The translations under genes and the position numbers were made by a program. The notes under the pieces were generated by a model. The model saw only the letters and a program-made list of their open reading frames with translations. It ran no database searches and was not told where the DNA came from. Positions 18,130 to 27,106 of a stretch of 64,000 nucleotides of DNA are shown piece after piece. How positions within the stretch are numbered: position 1 is the stretch's first letter; the number at the start of each line of letters is the position of its first letter. This DNA is from an uncultured Polaribacter sp. (GTDB lineage Bacteria; Bacteroidota; Bacteroidia; Flavobacteriales; Flavobacteriaceae). The stretch lies in assembly GCA_905480405.1 (NCBI GenBank), contig CAJQQH010000043.1, positions 1-64,000 of the forward strand. The letters run 5' to 3'.

Positions 18130-19218
18130 CTATAAGTTTAGCCACTGCTTAAATTCTGCAGCCTTATTTTTACTAATTATTATTTCGTCTGAAGTTTTAG
18201 ATTGCAATAATATTTTTAATTGACTATTACCATATTTAATAATCTTATCAATTGCAGAAATACTAATAATAAACTGTCTATTTGCTCTAAAGAATAAAGT
18301 AGAATTTAAATGCGTAAACATATCATCTAAACTCATATTAGTTGTAGATTTTTTACCATCAAAACAAATAACATACGTAATTGTGTTTTCTGTATACACA
18401 TACGCAATATCTTTAATAGCAATTGGCACTAACTCGTTTCTTATATATGTTAGAATCCTCTTTTTCTCACTTTCTAAAGGTTCTTCTGTAATAACCTTAT
18501 CCAATGATGTTTCTGCAATTTTTTCTTTATAAGAAACCAAATCGGAATTTAGTTTAGATAAATTAACCACTTCTGAAGTTAATGTTGAATTTTTTAACTC
18601 TAATTGTTTTTCATAAGCACTACCAATAATACGTACAGCTACAAAAGACAAAACGATTACTAAAATACCCATGATAGAAAAAATCAAATAGAAATTACCT
18701 TTTAAAGCATCCATTTGGGCTGTAATTCCACTTATATTTACATTAGCAGCAACTATTAAATCCGTTTTTTTAATTGGTGAAATATGAATAATTTCTGATT
18801 GATCTGGATTACTTTTATCCATTAACAAATCGTACAAATCATCTGAATTATTTTTCTCTTTTAAAGAAGAAAGTAAGTTTTCATTAGAATTTACTTGCTG
18901 GCCAACTTTTGTTTTATCTGGATGGCAAACCTCTTTACCACTCCAATTAAAAATACTAATAAACCAAGTGTCTGTATCAGAATTCTCTATAATCTGCTGA
19001 ATATTGGAAACAATTTTATCTTTTTTAATACCCGAAGAAACCTGAAAGTCAATTAGTTTTGCAACTTCATTTGCCTCTCGTTTACTAGATTCTACCTGGA
19101 CTTCTATTAATTGATTAGCACTTACTTTTATAAAGTATTGGCATGCAACTAAAGCAATAATTAAAAAAATTGCTGCTATAGATAAAAATGTTAAAAAGTA
19201 AAGTTTGTCTTTTTTCAT
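18130..19218 (-). CDS. membrane-bound Cache-LytTR transcriptional regulator
   Basis: Single-protein sensor-regulator, 362 aa. TM1 about residues 7-29; periplasmic Cache-like sensor about 30-173 (DTWFISIFNWSGKEVCHPDK is the characteristic strand pair); TM2 about 174-198; a helical, probably coiled-coil linker about 203-245; LytTR DNA-binding domain about 255-362 with the family's FFRANRQFIISISAI. No kinase, receiver or HTH of another type. It lies between the two OB/YceI/DUF5777 cassettes, on the same strand as cassette 1 and divergent from cassette 2, whose promoters share repeats. Dimerisation on ligand binding is the simplest mechanism (inference). Confidence 0.85.
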   Translation of the reverse strand: MKKDKLYFLTFLSIAAIFLIIALVACQYFIKVSANQLIEVQVESSKREANEVAKLIDFQVSSGIKKDKIVSNIQQIIENSDTDTWFISIFNWSGKEVCHPDKTKVGQQVNSNENLLSSLKEKNNSDDLYDLLMDKSNPDQSEIIHISPIKKTDLIVAANVNISGITAQMDALKGNFYLIFSIMGILVIVLSFVAVRIIGSAYEKQLELKNSTLTSEVVNLSKLNSDLVSYKEKIAETSLDKVITEEPLESEKKRILTYIRNELVPIAIKDIAYVYTENTITYVICFDGKKSTTNMSLDDMFTHLNSTLFFRANRQFIISISAIDKIIKYGNSQLKILLQSKTSDEIIISKNKAAEFKQWLNL

Positions 19219-19274
19219 AAAAAATAGAAAGGCGAAATATACTACTATTCTTTGCTTTTAATCAATATTTTTTT

Positions 19275-19304
19275 CCTCTTTAAGCTTATTTATTCCTTTT
19301 CATA
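19275..19304 (+). promoter_or_regulatory. candidate LytTR operator, cassette 2 (direct repeats)
   Basis: Direct repeats CCTCTTTAA (19275-19283) and CCTTTTCATA (19295-19304), 20 bp apart, ending 11 bp before the -33 TTG. It matches the 18055-18085 element in sequence and in distance to the promoter. It lies in the divergent region and so could also control the LytTR gene itself. Confidence 0.55.
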
Positions 19305-19315
19305 TAGATTTATAG

Positions 19316-19345
19316 TTGTAAAAAAGTAAATTTTTATTTTCTTTG
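19316..19345 (+). promoter_or_regulatory. candidate promoter of cassette 2
   Basis: -33 TTG (19316-19318), 19-base spacer, -7 box TTTCTTTG (19338-19345; one mismatch to TAnnTTTG). It ends 10 bp before the ATG at 19356, so the leader would be very short. Confidence 0.5.
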
Positions 19346-19355
19346 AGCAACAAAT

Positions 19356-19793
19356 ATGAAAAGGAAAAACAAACTATTTTTACTGATGCTTTCTCTATTG
19401 CTTTTAGTAAATGGATACTGTTATATTGTTCCAATGTTTAAAGTTTCGAATAAAAATCTAGAGAAAGAAGTTGCAGAACTTGTTTTAAACTCGCAAGATT
19501 TAATTAATTCATATATGCTAAATGAAGAAAAATCTGATAGTTTATATTCTGGAAAAATTATTGAAGTTACAGGTTTTATTAAAAAAATAACCTTTTTAAA
19601 TAATAGAAACACCATAATATTAAATAGTAATAACGAATCTTTTGGAGTAATTTGCGATGTACATGCAAATGAAGTTGAAAAATTAAAAAAACTAAAGGAG
19701 CATCAAAAAATACGCGTTAAAGGAATTTGTAAAGGTTTTTTAAAAGACGTAATTTTACTAAATTGCTCAATTGACTTAATACCGAATGAATAA
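19356..19793 (+). CDS. membrane-anchored OB-fold (tRNA_anti-like) protein (cassette 2)
   Basis: 145 aa, paralogue of the protein at 17189-17608. N-terminal hydrophobic anchor or signal (about 6-26, LFLLMLSLLLLVNGYCYIVP), then the exported OB-fold domain, with GKIIEVTGFIKKITFL and HQKIRVKGICKGFLKDVILL matching cassette 1 (GQDIVVKGICTGYLMDVILV). Cysteines equivalent to those of the paralogue are kept. First gene of cassette 2; it overlaps the YceI gene by 8 bp, so translation is probably coupled. Confidence 0.75.
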   Translation: MKRKNKLFLLMLSLLLLVNGYCYIVPMFKVSNKNLEKEVAELVLNSQDLINSYMLNEEKSDSLYSGKIIEVTGFIKKITFLNNRNTIILNSNNESFGVICDVHANEVEKLKKLKEHQKIRVKGICKGFLKDVILLNCSIDLIPNE

Positions 19794-20334
19794 ACTACTA
19801 CCTCTCTTTTTTTTATTAATTTCTTTTGCAGATTTTAATGTAAATCAAAATCAATTTATTGCAAGACAAGGTCAAGTTTCTTTTTTTTCCTACACTTCTG
19901 TAGAGAACATTGAAGCTAAAAACAACCAAGTTTTAAGTATTTTAGACATAGAAAAGCAAGAAATTGCAATTAGTATGTTAATGCGTGCATTCGTTTTTAA
20001 AAAAGATTTAATGTACGAACATTTTAACGAAAGTTATATCGAGTCTGACATTTATCCTAAAGCAAATTTTATTGGAAAAATTATAGCTTTTGATGCATCA
20101 ACAAAAGATACACAAACAAAAATTATTCGTGGAAAGCTTTCTATACATGGTATTACAAAAGAAATAGATATTAAAACTACCATAGAAAAAGTAGATGGCA
20201 ATTACATACTATCTGGTAATTTTAATGTTTTAGTAAAAGATTTTGAAATTAAAATCCCACCAATCTTATCAAGTAATATTGCAAAAACCATTTCTATTCA
20301 ATTTAGATTTCAATACCAACCCTATGAAGATTAA
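19786..20334 (+). CDS. YceI-family lipid-binding protein (cassette 2)
   Basis: 182 aa, signal peptide at the N-terminus (LLPLFFLLISFADFNVNQ). The YceI lipocalin-like signature is clear: FFSYTSVENIEAKNNQVLSI near the start, the HFNESYIESDIYPKANFIG strand region, and the HGITKEIDI turn. It closely follows the cassette 1 copy (16631-17176), even in the acidic NESY-ESD-YPKA segment. Likely ligand: an isoprenoid quinone or lipid, known for the family but not shown for this one. It overlaps the next gene by 11 bp. Confidence 0.88.
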   Translation: MNKLLPLFFLLISFADFNVNQNQFIARQGQVSFFSYTSVENIEAKNNQVLSILDIEKQEIAISMLMRAFVFKKDLMYEHFNESYIESDIYPKANFIGKIIAFDASTKDTQTKIIRGKLSIHGITKEIDIKTTIEKVDGNYILSGNFNVLVKDFEIKIPPILSSNIAKTISIQFRFQYQPYED

Positions 20335-21229
20335 AGTAATATATCAACTGCTAACAATAGCTTTTATGGTTTTAAGCTCTTCTATAAACGCTCAAAATTT
20401 ATTAGATAAATTAGAAAAAGAGTTTCCTAAAGAACCAGTTTATAAAATAGCTACTTTTAAAACAACAAGAATAGGTTTAGGGCATTCTATAGAAACAAGA
20501 AAAAAAGGAGCTCTAGAAATTTCTTTATATAATAGGTATTGGGATATTCCTAACTTTGAAGGACAGCGTTTTTTAGCTGATAAAGTAAGTACTCGTTATG
20601 GTTTAGATTATTCTTTTACAGACAATTTAACATTTGGCTTAGGGTATACTAATCATGATAAAGTTACTGATGGTTTTTTAAAATACAAGCTAATAAAACA
20701 ACGTAAAAACACAAAAAAAGCACCAGTAAGCGTTACACTTGTACAAACGTTATCTCATAGAACTTTAGAAAACACTAACGCTGGTTTATATGATTCTTCA
20801 ACTACATCAAATAATTATGCTTTTGCAAGTCAGGTTTTAGTAGCAAGGAAAATAAATTCTGAATTTTCTTTACAAATTACACCCACTTTTATTCACAGAA
20901 AAGGTAATCCTTTAACAGATGACCCTAACAACCAATTTGCCGTTGGTTTTGGTGGAAGACATAAAATTGGGGGACATGCTTCTATTGTCTCAGAATATTT
21001 TTACGTAGCTAACCCCTTAAAATCAATTGATACTTATAATGCTTTTATGGTAGGTGTAAATTGGGAACTAAGTCATCTATTATTACAATTTCACGTAACT
21101 AATGCTCGAAATTTTGTTGAAGATACGTTTATAACCCAAACAAAAAACAACTTTAATGCTAAAGACGGTAATTTCCACTTTGGTTTTAACGCTACTTTTG
21201 TATTGCACACAAAAAAGAAAAAATTATAA
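20324..21229 (+). CDS. DUF5777-family beta-barrel protein (cassette 2)
   Basis: Predicted outer-membrane beta-barrel, 301 aa from the ATG at 20324. This start gives a signal peptide (MKIKVIYQLLTIAFMVLSSS then INAQ) and an 11-bp overlap with YceI. The family block FKTTRIGLGHSIETRKKGAL and GLDYSFTDNLTFGLGYTNHD match the cassette 1 copy, as does the C-terminal end (NFHFGFNATFVL). Last gene of cassette 2. Both barrels probably do the same job for different substrates or under different conditions (inference). Confidence 0.8.
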   Translation: MKIKVIYQLLTIAFMVLSSSINAQNLLDKLEKEFPKEPVYKIATFKTTRIGLGHSIETRKKGALEISLYNRYWDIPNFEGQRFLADKVSTRYGLDYSFTDNLTFGLGYTNHDKVTDGFLKYKLIKQRKNTKKAPVSVTLVQTLSHRTLENTNAGLYDSSTTSNNYAFASQVLVARKINSEFSLQITPTFIHRKGNPLTDDPNNQFAVGFGGRHKIGGHASIVSEYFYVANPLKSIDTYNAFMVGVNWELSHLLLQFHVTNARNFVEDTFITQTKNNFNAKDGNFHFGFNATFVLHTKKKKL

Positions 21230-21490
21230 TAATCTATTCATTTTAAAATTGTTTTTTTTTAAAACCTAATTAAATTTTATAATAAAGAATAACTATGTTT
21301 TAGCGATAAAAATTGCTCATTAACACTACAATATCGCAATAGATTATTAGATAGTTTTATACAACTTAATTATGCATTTTTACCTAAATTTGTCACAATA
21401 AGTTATAATTTATCACGAGTTTTAATTTTCAATTTAAAAGAGTTTATTCTCGTTTTTTAAACATCAATAATTATACTTCATGGAAAACAA
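21230..21490. other. non-coding stretch before decayed genes
   Basis: No convincing reading frame, promoter or RNA gene. It contains a weak T-rich hairpin just after the DUF5777 stop (TTTTAAAA around 21241-21270) that could end cassette 2. The rest is AT-rich and looks degenerate. Confidence 0.4.
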
Positions 21491-21675
21491 ATGAGTGTTT
21501 TACCAACTATAAAATTACCATTTTATGATTGTTTTAAACTAGATTAGAAGCTTTACAAAAAGGAAAATTAATGCACATAGTAATTGCAAAAAATAAACTT
21601 TCTTATAAATTTATTCCATTCAATTTTGGTTCAAATTTAATAGATTATACTTACCTAAAAGGAAACAAATTTTAA
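21491..21675 (+). pseudogene. frameshifted remnant of an unidentified gene
   Basis: ATG at 21491 opens an 18-codon frame (MSVLPTIKLPFYDCFKLD) ending at TAG 21545-21547. The frame one base over continues as RLEALQKGKLMHIVIAKNK and reads through to TAA 21673-21675. That TAA overlaps the ATG of the following gene (TAATG), the mark of a real, translationally coupled upstream gene. The joined product would be about 60 aa and is probably only the end of a once longer protein. Family not recognised. Confidence 0.45.
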
Positions 21676-22169
21676 TGTTATTTAAAACTATATCTTACCT
21701 AAAATTTTTACTAAAATCAACAAATCAACATGGAGTTCACTCTCCTTTTGTTTATGATTTTGTTACGAAAGGATTATACAAAAAAGAGAATAATTCAACC
21801 TCCTTAAACTCTTATTCTGAGTTTAAAAACTTAAGTAACAAAGAAAAAAAAGTAGTATCAAAAATAATATACTACTTTAAAATCAAAGAAATACAAGTTA
21901 AAAATACTTATTCAATTAAAGATTTAAGTAAAACTCACAAAACACTAATATACAGCAGTATAAACAACAAATACTTAGACAAAATAATCAACCATAAACT
22001 TAAATATTGCATCCTAATTAACGGTATTCATCAGAACAAAAAAGCAGAATTAAAATGGCTAGAAATTATCAAAAATAAAAATGCAACAGTAACAATTGAT
22101 GTGTTTTATTTTGGTATTATTTTTTTTAGAAGCGAACAAGAAAAAGAACATTTTAATATTAGATCTTAA
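21675..22169 (+). pseudogene. internally deleted class I methyltransferase remnant
   Basis: 164-aa frame. The N-terminus (STNQHGVHSPFVYDFVTKGL) and C-terminus (ATVTIDVFYFGIIFF then RSEQEKEHFNIR) are the ends of a flavobacterial class I SAM-dependent methyltransferase, normally about 235-260 aa. Between KKVVSKIIYYFK and the INGIHQNKKAELKWLE block, the SAM-binding segment (LELGTSLG-type motif and the acidic strand after it) is absent. About 75-90 residues are missing while the frame stays open. Methyl transfer should be impossible. The neighbouring remnant at 21491 suggests the whole locus is decaying. Confidence 0.65.
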
Positions 22170-22181
22170 TTAAAAAACCAT

Positions 22182-22376
22182 ATGAATTCAAACAACTACT
22201 TACGGTTAATATTTTGTTTAATTTATCTATCACTTTTATTACTAACAATAAATAAAGCCAAGAGAAAAAACCCTAATCTAAACACTAAAGAGTATCTACA
22301 AAATGAATCTTTATTTATACCAGGGTTTTTACTTTTTATCTACATGGTTGGGAGTGTTGTTTACAACATCATTTAA
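22182..22376 (+). CDS. small membrane protein, unknown
   Basis: 64 aa with two hydrophobic segments (about 5-22 and 44-62) and a basic loop between (NKAKRKNPNLNTKEY). It follows the methyltransferase remnant by 12 bp. No known family. It could be a genuine small membrane protein or part of the decaying locus. Confidence 0.5.
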   Translation: MNSNNYLRLIFCLIYLSLLLLTINKAKRKNPNLNTKEYLQNESLFIPGFLLFIYMVGSVVYNII

Positions 22377-22433
22377 ATAATTAGGATTTAACTTTGTAAC
22401 TTTGCTACTTCACAAACTTTGAAACTCATAAGT

Positions 22434-23009
22434 ATGAAAATATATACTAAAACTGGTGATAAAGGTACCACTGCTTTATTTGGTGGCACAAGAGTAAAAA
22501 AATACAATTTACGCATAGATAGTTACGGAACTGTAGATGAATTAAATTCATACATTGGTTTAATAAAAGATCAAGAAATTAGTGAAGAAATAAAAACTTC
22601 TCTTTTAAAAATTCAAAACGAGTTATTCACTTTAGGAGCCATGTTAGCAACTCCTCCTGAGAAAGAAACCTTAAAAAACGGAAAAGAAAGATTAAACATT
22701 CCTAAGGTAGAAGTAAACTCAATTCAATTTTTAGAAAATGAAATTGATAAAATGGATGCAGAACTTCCACAGATGACTCATTTCATACTTCCTGGAGGGC
22801 ATCAAGCAGTGTCATTTTGTCACATAGCTAGGTGCGTATGCAGACGCGCAGAACGCTTAACTGTAGAACTTAATGATGAAGAAAGTATAAATGATGACAT
22901 TTTAAAATACTTAAACAGACTTTCTGACTACCTTTTTGTGTTGGCACGAAAATTGTCTAAAGACTTAGCAGTAGAAGAAATCAAATGGATTCCTACAAAA
23001 AAACAATAA
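22434..23009 (+). CDS. cob(I)yrinic acid a,c-diamide adenosyltransferase, PduO type
   Basis: Makes adenosylcobalamin from ATP and corrinoid. The MKIYTKTGDKGTTALFGGTR N-terminus is the PduO/MMAB ATP-binding signature; IDSYGTVDELNSYIG and the C-terminal CRRAERLTVEL and LNRLSDYLFVLAR helices complete the five-helix bundle. 191 aa. The ATG at 22434 is preferred to an upstream TTG because the family begins MKIYTKTGD. Tandem TAACTTTG sequences (22389-22404) resemble -7 boxes. It connects functionally with MeaB at 34665. Confidence 0.93.
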   Translation: MKIYTKTGDKGTTALFGGTRVKKYNLRIDSYGTVDELNSYIGLIKDQEISEEIKTSLLKIQNELFTLGAMLATPPEKETLKNGKERLNIPKVEVNSIQFLENEIDKMDAELPQMTHFILPGGHQAVSFCHIARCVCRRAERLTVELNDEESINDDILKYLNRLSDYLFVLARKLSKDLAVEEIKWIPTKKQ

Positions 23010-23127
23010 GTTCTTTTTTTTATCGATTAGAAGAAAAATTAAATTTCATGAACATTAACTTAAGTTACTGATTTTAAACTTATAATGAAATTTAATATTT
23101 ACTTCACAATAAATTTCTTAAAAAAGA

Positions 23128-23158
23128 CTTGCATAATTCAGCAAAAAAATTATTTTTG
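23128..23158 (+). promoter_or_regulatory. promoter of the DUF2795 gene
   Basis: -33 TTG (CTTG 23128-23131), 19-base spacer, -7 TATTTTTG (23151-23158), a full match to TAnnTTTG. It ends 21 bp before the ATG at 23180. Confidence 0.65.
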
Positions 23159-23179
23159 CACAAAATTAAACATTAAGAA

Positions 23180-23401
23180 ATGTATTGGACATTAGAATTA
23201 GCATCATATTTAGCAGATGCACCTTGGCCAGCAACCAAAGACGAGTTAATAGATTACGCTATTAGAACTGGATCTCCTTTAGAAGTAGTAGAAAACCTAC
23301 AAGATATAGAAGATGAAGGTGATTCGTACGACTCGATTGTTGAAATTTGGCCAGACTACCCTACCGAAGATGATTATCTTTGGAATGAGGATGAATACTA
23401 A
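23180..23401 (+). CDS. DUF2795-family small acidic protein
   Basis: 73-aa cytoplasmic protein. The MYWTLELASYLADAPWPATK start and the YAIRTGSPLEVVENLQDIED helix are those of DUF2795, a small winged-helix-like family without assigned function; the tail is strongly acidic (DYPTEDDYLWNEDEY). It has its own promoter and terminator and precedes secA. Confidence 0.85.
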   Translation: MYWTLELASYLADAPWPATKDELIDYAIRTGSPLEVVENLQDIEDEGDSYDSIVEIWPDYPTEDDYLWNEDEY

Positions 23402-23417
23402 ATAATAACAATTAAAT

Positions 23418-23448
23418 ATAAAAAGTCTCTAAAGAGGCTTTTTTTTTG
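23418..23448 (+). terminator. intrinsic terminator of the DUF2795 gene
   Basis: AAAGTCTCT (23422-23430) pairs with AGAGGCTTT (23433-23441), one G-T pair, followed by a long T-run. Confidence 0.85.
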
Positions 23449-23513
23449 TTTTCTCCTAACCAAGAAAACTACTTTTTCAGGTTTTTAAAAACTTGATTTA
23501 CAACGAAATAATA

Positions 23514-23530
23514 CAGCTATTTTATAGCTG
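23514..23530 (+). promoter_or_regulatory. perfect hairpin in the secA leader
   Basis: CAGCTAT-TTT-ATAGCTG, a perfect 7-bp inverted repeat with a 3-base loop, ending 17 bp before the secA ATG. Without a U-tract it is not a terminator. It may be an operator or a leader hairpin affecting translation. Confidence 0.45.
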
Positions 23531-23547
23531 ATAAAATCATATATATC

Positions 23548-26500
23548 ATGAGTATTTTAAATTCAGTAATTAAACTTTTTGTAGGTGATAAACAGCAGAA
23601 AGATTTAAAAATTTTACAACCAATTGTACAAAACGTTAAAAAGTTTGAAGCAACAATTGCTAAACTTTCTAATGATGAATTAAGAGCTAAAACTATAGAA
23701 TTTAAAGACCTAATAAAAGCCGCTACTAAAGAGCTAGATGATAAAGTTATCACGCTAGAGGAAGAAGCAAAAAATGCTGATATAGACAGACAAGAAGATA
23801 TTTATGCAGAGATAGACACTTTAAAAGATGAAGCTTACAAAATTTCTGAAGCTAGTTTATTAAAAATAATGCCAGAGGCATTTGCTGTAATTAAAGAAAC
23901 TGCAAAACGTTTTGTAGAAAATGAAGAAATAGAAGTTACTGCAACAGCTTTCGACAGAGAGTTATCTGGCGAAAACGAACATATTTCTTTAGAAAACGAT
24001 AAAGCATTTTGGGCTAACTCATGGGACGCAGCTGGTAAACCCGTTACTTGGGACATGATTCATTATGATGTTCAATTAATTGGTGGTTCTGTTTTACACC
24101 AAGGTAAAATTGCTGAAATGATGACAGGAGAAGGAAAAACACTAGTTTCTACCTTACCCGTATACTTAAACGCATTAACCGGTAACGGTGTTCATGTTGT
24201 TACTGTAAATGATTACTTAGCCAAACGTGATAAAGCGTGGATGGCTCCTATTTTTGAGTTCCATGGTTTATCTACAGATTGCATCGATTATCATCAACCA
24301 AACTCAGACGAAAGAAGAAAAGCATACAATGCGGATATCACATACGGTACAAATAACGAATTCGGTTTTGATTATTTACGTGATAATATGGCTAGCTCTA
24401 AAGATGATTTAGTACAAAGAGCTCCAAACTATGCAATTATTGATGAGGTAGATTCTGTTTTAATTGATGATGCAAGAACACCCTTAATTATCTCTGGTCC
24501 TGTACCACAAGGAGACAGACACGAATTTACAGAACTAAAACCCTTAGTTGCTGATATCGTTTCTCTTCAAAAACAACATTTAGTGGGTGTTTTAGCAGAA
24601 GCTAAAAAATTAATTTCAGAAGGAAACACTAAAGACGGTGGTTTCTCTTTACTAAGAGTTTACAGAGGTTTACCTAAAAACAAAGCCTTAATTAAATTTT
24701 TATCGCAAGAAGGTAACAAACAAATTTTACAGAAAACAGAAAATTACTACATGGCAGACAACAACAAGTTGATGCCAGAAATAGATGAAGATTTATGGTT
24801 TGTTGTTGAAGAAAAAAACAATCAAATTGACTTAACCGATAAAGGAATAGCTCATTTATCAGAAAAAACTGATAATGATAGTTTCTTTGTTTTACCAGAT
24901 ATTGGAGTAAAAATTGGTCAAATTGATGTTTCTGATATTCCTGCTGAAGAAAAAGCTTCTCAAAAAGAAGAATTATATAAAGATTTTAGCATAAAAAGTG
25001 AACGCATACATACAATGAATCAACTTTTAAAAGCATATACTGTTTTTGAAAAAGATGTTGAGTATGTTGTTATGGAAAATAAAGTGATGATTGTTGATGA
25101 ACAAACGGGTCGTATTATGGACGGTCGTCGTTATTCTGACGGATTACACCAAGCAATTGAAGCAAAAGAAAATTGTAAGATTGAAGATGCAACGCAAACT
25201 TTTGCTACAGTAACTTTACAAAACTACTTTAGAATGTACCGCAAACTGTCTGGTATGACAGGTACTGCAATAACTGAAGCTGGTGAGTTATGGGAAATTT
25301 ATAAATTAGATGTTGTAGAAATACCTACAAACAAACCAATTCAAAGAGATGATAAAGAAGATTTAGTTTACAAAACTGCTCGTGAAAAATACAATGCAGT
25401 AATAGACGATATTGTAAAACTTGTAGAGCAAAAAAGACCTGTTTTAGTAGGTACAACTTCAGTTGAAATATCAGAATTATTAGGTAGAATGCTACAGATG
25501 CGTAAGATTCCTCATAATATATTAAATGCAAAACTACACAAACGTGAAGCAGATGTTGTTGCAGAGGCAGGAAAACCTGGTATTGTAACTATTGCAACAA
25601 ATATGGCTGGTCGTGGTACCGATATTAAATTATCATCAGAAGTAAAAGATGCTGGTGGTTTAGCGATTATTGGTACAGAAAGACATGATTCTAGACGTGT
25701 AGATAGACAATTAAGAGGGCGTGCAGGAAGACAAGGTGATGTTGGGTCAACTCAATTTTACGTGGCTTTAGACGACAACTTAATGCGTTTATTTGGTTCT
25801 GACAGAATTGCGAAAATGATGGATAGAATGGGGTTAAAAGAAGGTGAAGTAATTCAGCATTCTATGATTACCAAATCTATTGAAAGAGCACAAAAGAAAG
25901 TAGAAGAAAATAACTTTGGTATTCGTAAACGTTTATTAGAGTATGATGATATTATGAACTCTCAGCGTGAGTTTGTTTACAAAAGAAGACGTAACGCTTT
26001 AGACGGAAAACGTTTACAAGTAGATATCGCAAACATGATTTATGACACTTGTGAATCTATCATCAACAGCAACAAACCAGCAAAAGATTTTCAGAATTTT
26101 GAATTTGAATTAATCAAGTTCTCTTCTATGACTTCTCCTTTTTCTGAACAAGAATTTGATAAATTATCAGAAAAAGAATTAGCAGATAAATTATACGACA
26201 TTGTTACTGAACATTATAAAGCTAAAATTGAAAGAAATGCTGTTTTAGCGTTTCCAGTAATTAAAGATGTTTTTGAAAACGAAGGTGATAGATATGAAAG
26301 AATTGTAGTTCCTTTTACAGACGGTATTAAATCTTTACAAGTTGTTACCAACTTAAAGGAAGCTTATGAAAGTGATGGAAAGAGCTTAATTACAGATTTT
26401 GAAAAGAATATTACTTTAGCTATTATTGATGAAAACTGGAAAGATCATTTACGTAAAATGGATGAGCTAAAACAATCTGTTCAAAATGCATCTTACGAGC

Positions 26501-26886
26501 AAAAAGACCCTTTATTAATTTATAAATTCGAAGCTTTTGAGTTATTTAAGAAAACAGTTGACGAAATTAATAAAGAAGTACTTTCATTCTTATTTAAAGG
26601 AGAATTACCTGCACAAGATAGAAATCAAATATCTGAGGCTAGAAATGAGAAAAGAGAACGATTAAACACAAGTAAAGCAGATGTTCAGAATTCTACTGAA
26701 CAAGCAATACAAAACTCTCGTCAAGACCAATCTGAACCAGTTGAAACAATTGTAAGAGATCAGCCAAAAATTGGTAGAAACGAACGCGTTACTATTAAAA
26801 ATGTAATGAGTGGAGAAGAAAAAGAAGTTAAGTTTAAACAAGCTATTCCTTTAATAGAAAAAGGAGAATGGGTTTTAGTTAATTAA
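23548..26886 (+). CDS. secA: preprotein translocase ATPase SecA
   Basis: Motor of the Sec export pathway at the inner membrane. Walker [15 protein letters not shown] at about residues 190-203, [12 protein letters not shown] (Walker B), GTGRGTD-type motif in [11 protein letters not shown], and [10 protein letters not shown] in the second RecA-like domain. 1112 aa, longer than the 901 aa of E. coli SecA because of a Bacteroidota-type insert (after about residue 330). The C-terminus ([18 protein letters not shown]) lacks the zinc-binding Cys motif of other SecAs. Two residues before the stop the sequence ends WVLVN. The leader contains a perfect hairpin. Confidence 0.98.
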   Translation: MSILNSVIKLFVGDKQQKDLKILQPIVQNVKKFEATIAKLSNDELRAKTIEFKDLIKAATKELDDKVITLEEEAKNADIDRQEDIYAEIDTLKDEAYKISEASLLKIMPEAFAVIKETAKRFVENEEIEVTATAFDRELSGENEHISLENDKAFWANSWDAAGKPVTWDMIHYDVQLIGGSVLHQGKIAEMMTGEGKTLVSTLPVYLNALTGNGVHVVTVNDYLAKRDKAWMAPIFEFHGLSTDCIDYHQPNSDERRKAYNADITYGTNNEFGFDYLRDNMASSKDDLVQRAPNYAIIDEVDSVLIDDARTPLIISGPVPQGDRHEFTELKPLVADIVSLQKQHLVGVLAEAKKLISEGNTKDGGFSLLRVYRGLPKNKALIKFLSQEGNKQILQKTENYYMADNNKLMPEIDEDLWFVVEEKNNQIDLTDKGIAHLSEKTDNDSFFVLPDIGVKIGQIDVSDIPAEEKASQKEELYKDFSIKSERIHTMNQLLKAYTVFEKDVEYVVMENKVMIVDEQTGRIMDGRRYSDGLHQAIEAKENCKIEDATQTFATVTLQNYFRMYRKLSGMTGTAITEAGELWEIYKLDVVEIPTNKPIQRDDKEDLVYKTAREKYNAVIDDIVKLVEQKRPVLVGTTSVEISELLGRMLQMRKIPHNILNAKLHKREADVVAEAGKPGIVTIATNMAGRGTDIKLSSEVKDAGGLAIIGTERHDSRRVDRQLRGRAGRQGDVGSTQFYVALDDNLMRLFGSDRIAKMMDRMGLKEGEVIQHSMITKSIERAQKKVEENNFGIRKRLLEYDDIMNSQREFVYKRRRNALDGKRLQVDIANMIYDTCESIINSNKPAKDFQNFEFELIKFSSMTSPFSEQEFDKLSEKELADKLYDIVTEHYKAKIERNAVLAFPVIKDVFENEGDRYERIVVPFTDGIKSLQVVTNLKEAYESDGKSLITDFEKNITLAIIDENWKDHLRKMDELKQSVQNASYEQKDPLLIYKFEAFELFKKTVDEINKEVLSFLFKGELPAQDRNQISEARNEKRERLNTSKADVQNSTEQAIQNSRQDQSEPVETIVRDQPKIGRNERVTIKNVMSGEEKEVKFKQAIPLIEKGEWVLVN

Positions 26887-26889
26887 AAA

Positions 26890-27102
26890 ATGAATAATAT
26901 TTTTTTAGTCCCTTCTAAAAAGACTTTCATAATTACTATAATTACATGGGTTATTAGTATCTCTATATTAGTTTTAGCAAGTACTAATCTTCTCTCTGAA
27001 TCTTTATTTCAAAGAAAACATTTAGTAGTTAATTGCTTAATTTTTAGCTCTATACTAAGCATTAGAATTGTTATAAGAAATTACCTGAAAAGCAGAAAAT
27101 AA
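26890..27102 (+). CDS. small membrane protein following secA
   Basis: 70 aa, two predicted membrane segments (about 13-30 and 40-60) and a basic C-terminus (RNYLKSRK). It starts 3 bp after the secA stop codon and shares its terminator, so co-transcribed. No recognised family. Confidence 0.65.
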   Translation: MNNIFLVPSKKTFIITIITWVISISILVLASTNLLSESLFQRKHLVVNCLIFSSILSIRIVIRNYLKSRK

Positions 27103-27106
27103 AGTA

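Noticed and set aside
22389-22404. Tandem TAACTTTG before the cobalamin adenosyltransferase as a promoter or cobalamin riboswitch
   Set aside because: No -33 box fits either copy, and the short leader (under 60 bp after the upstream gene) leaves no room for a cobalamin riboswitch.
23548-26886. Unusually long SecA without the C-terminal zinc motif as a novelty
   Set aside because: Both the insert and the missing Cys motif are, as far as I know, common in Bacteroidota SecA.
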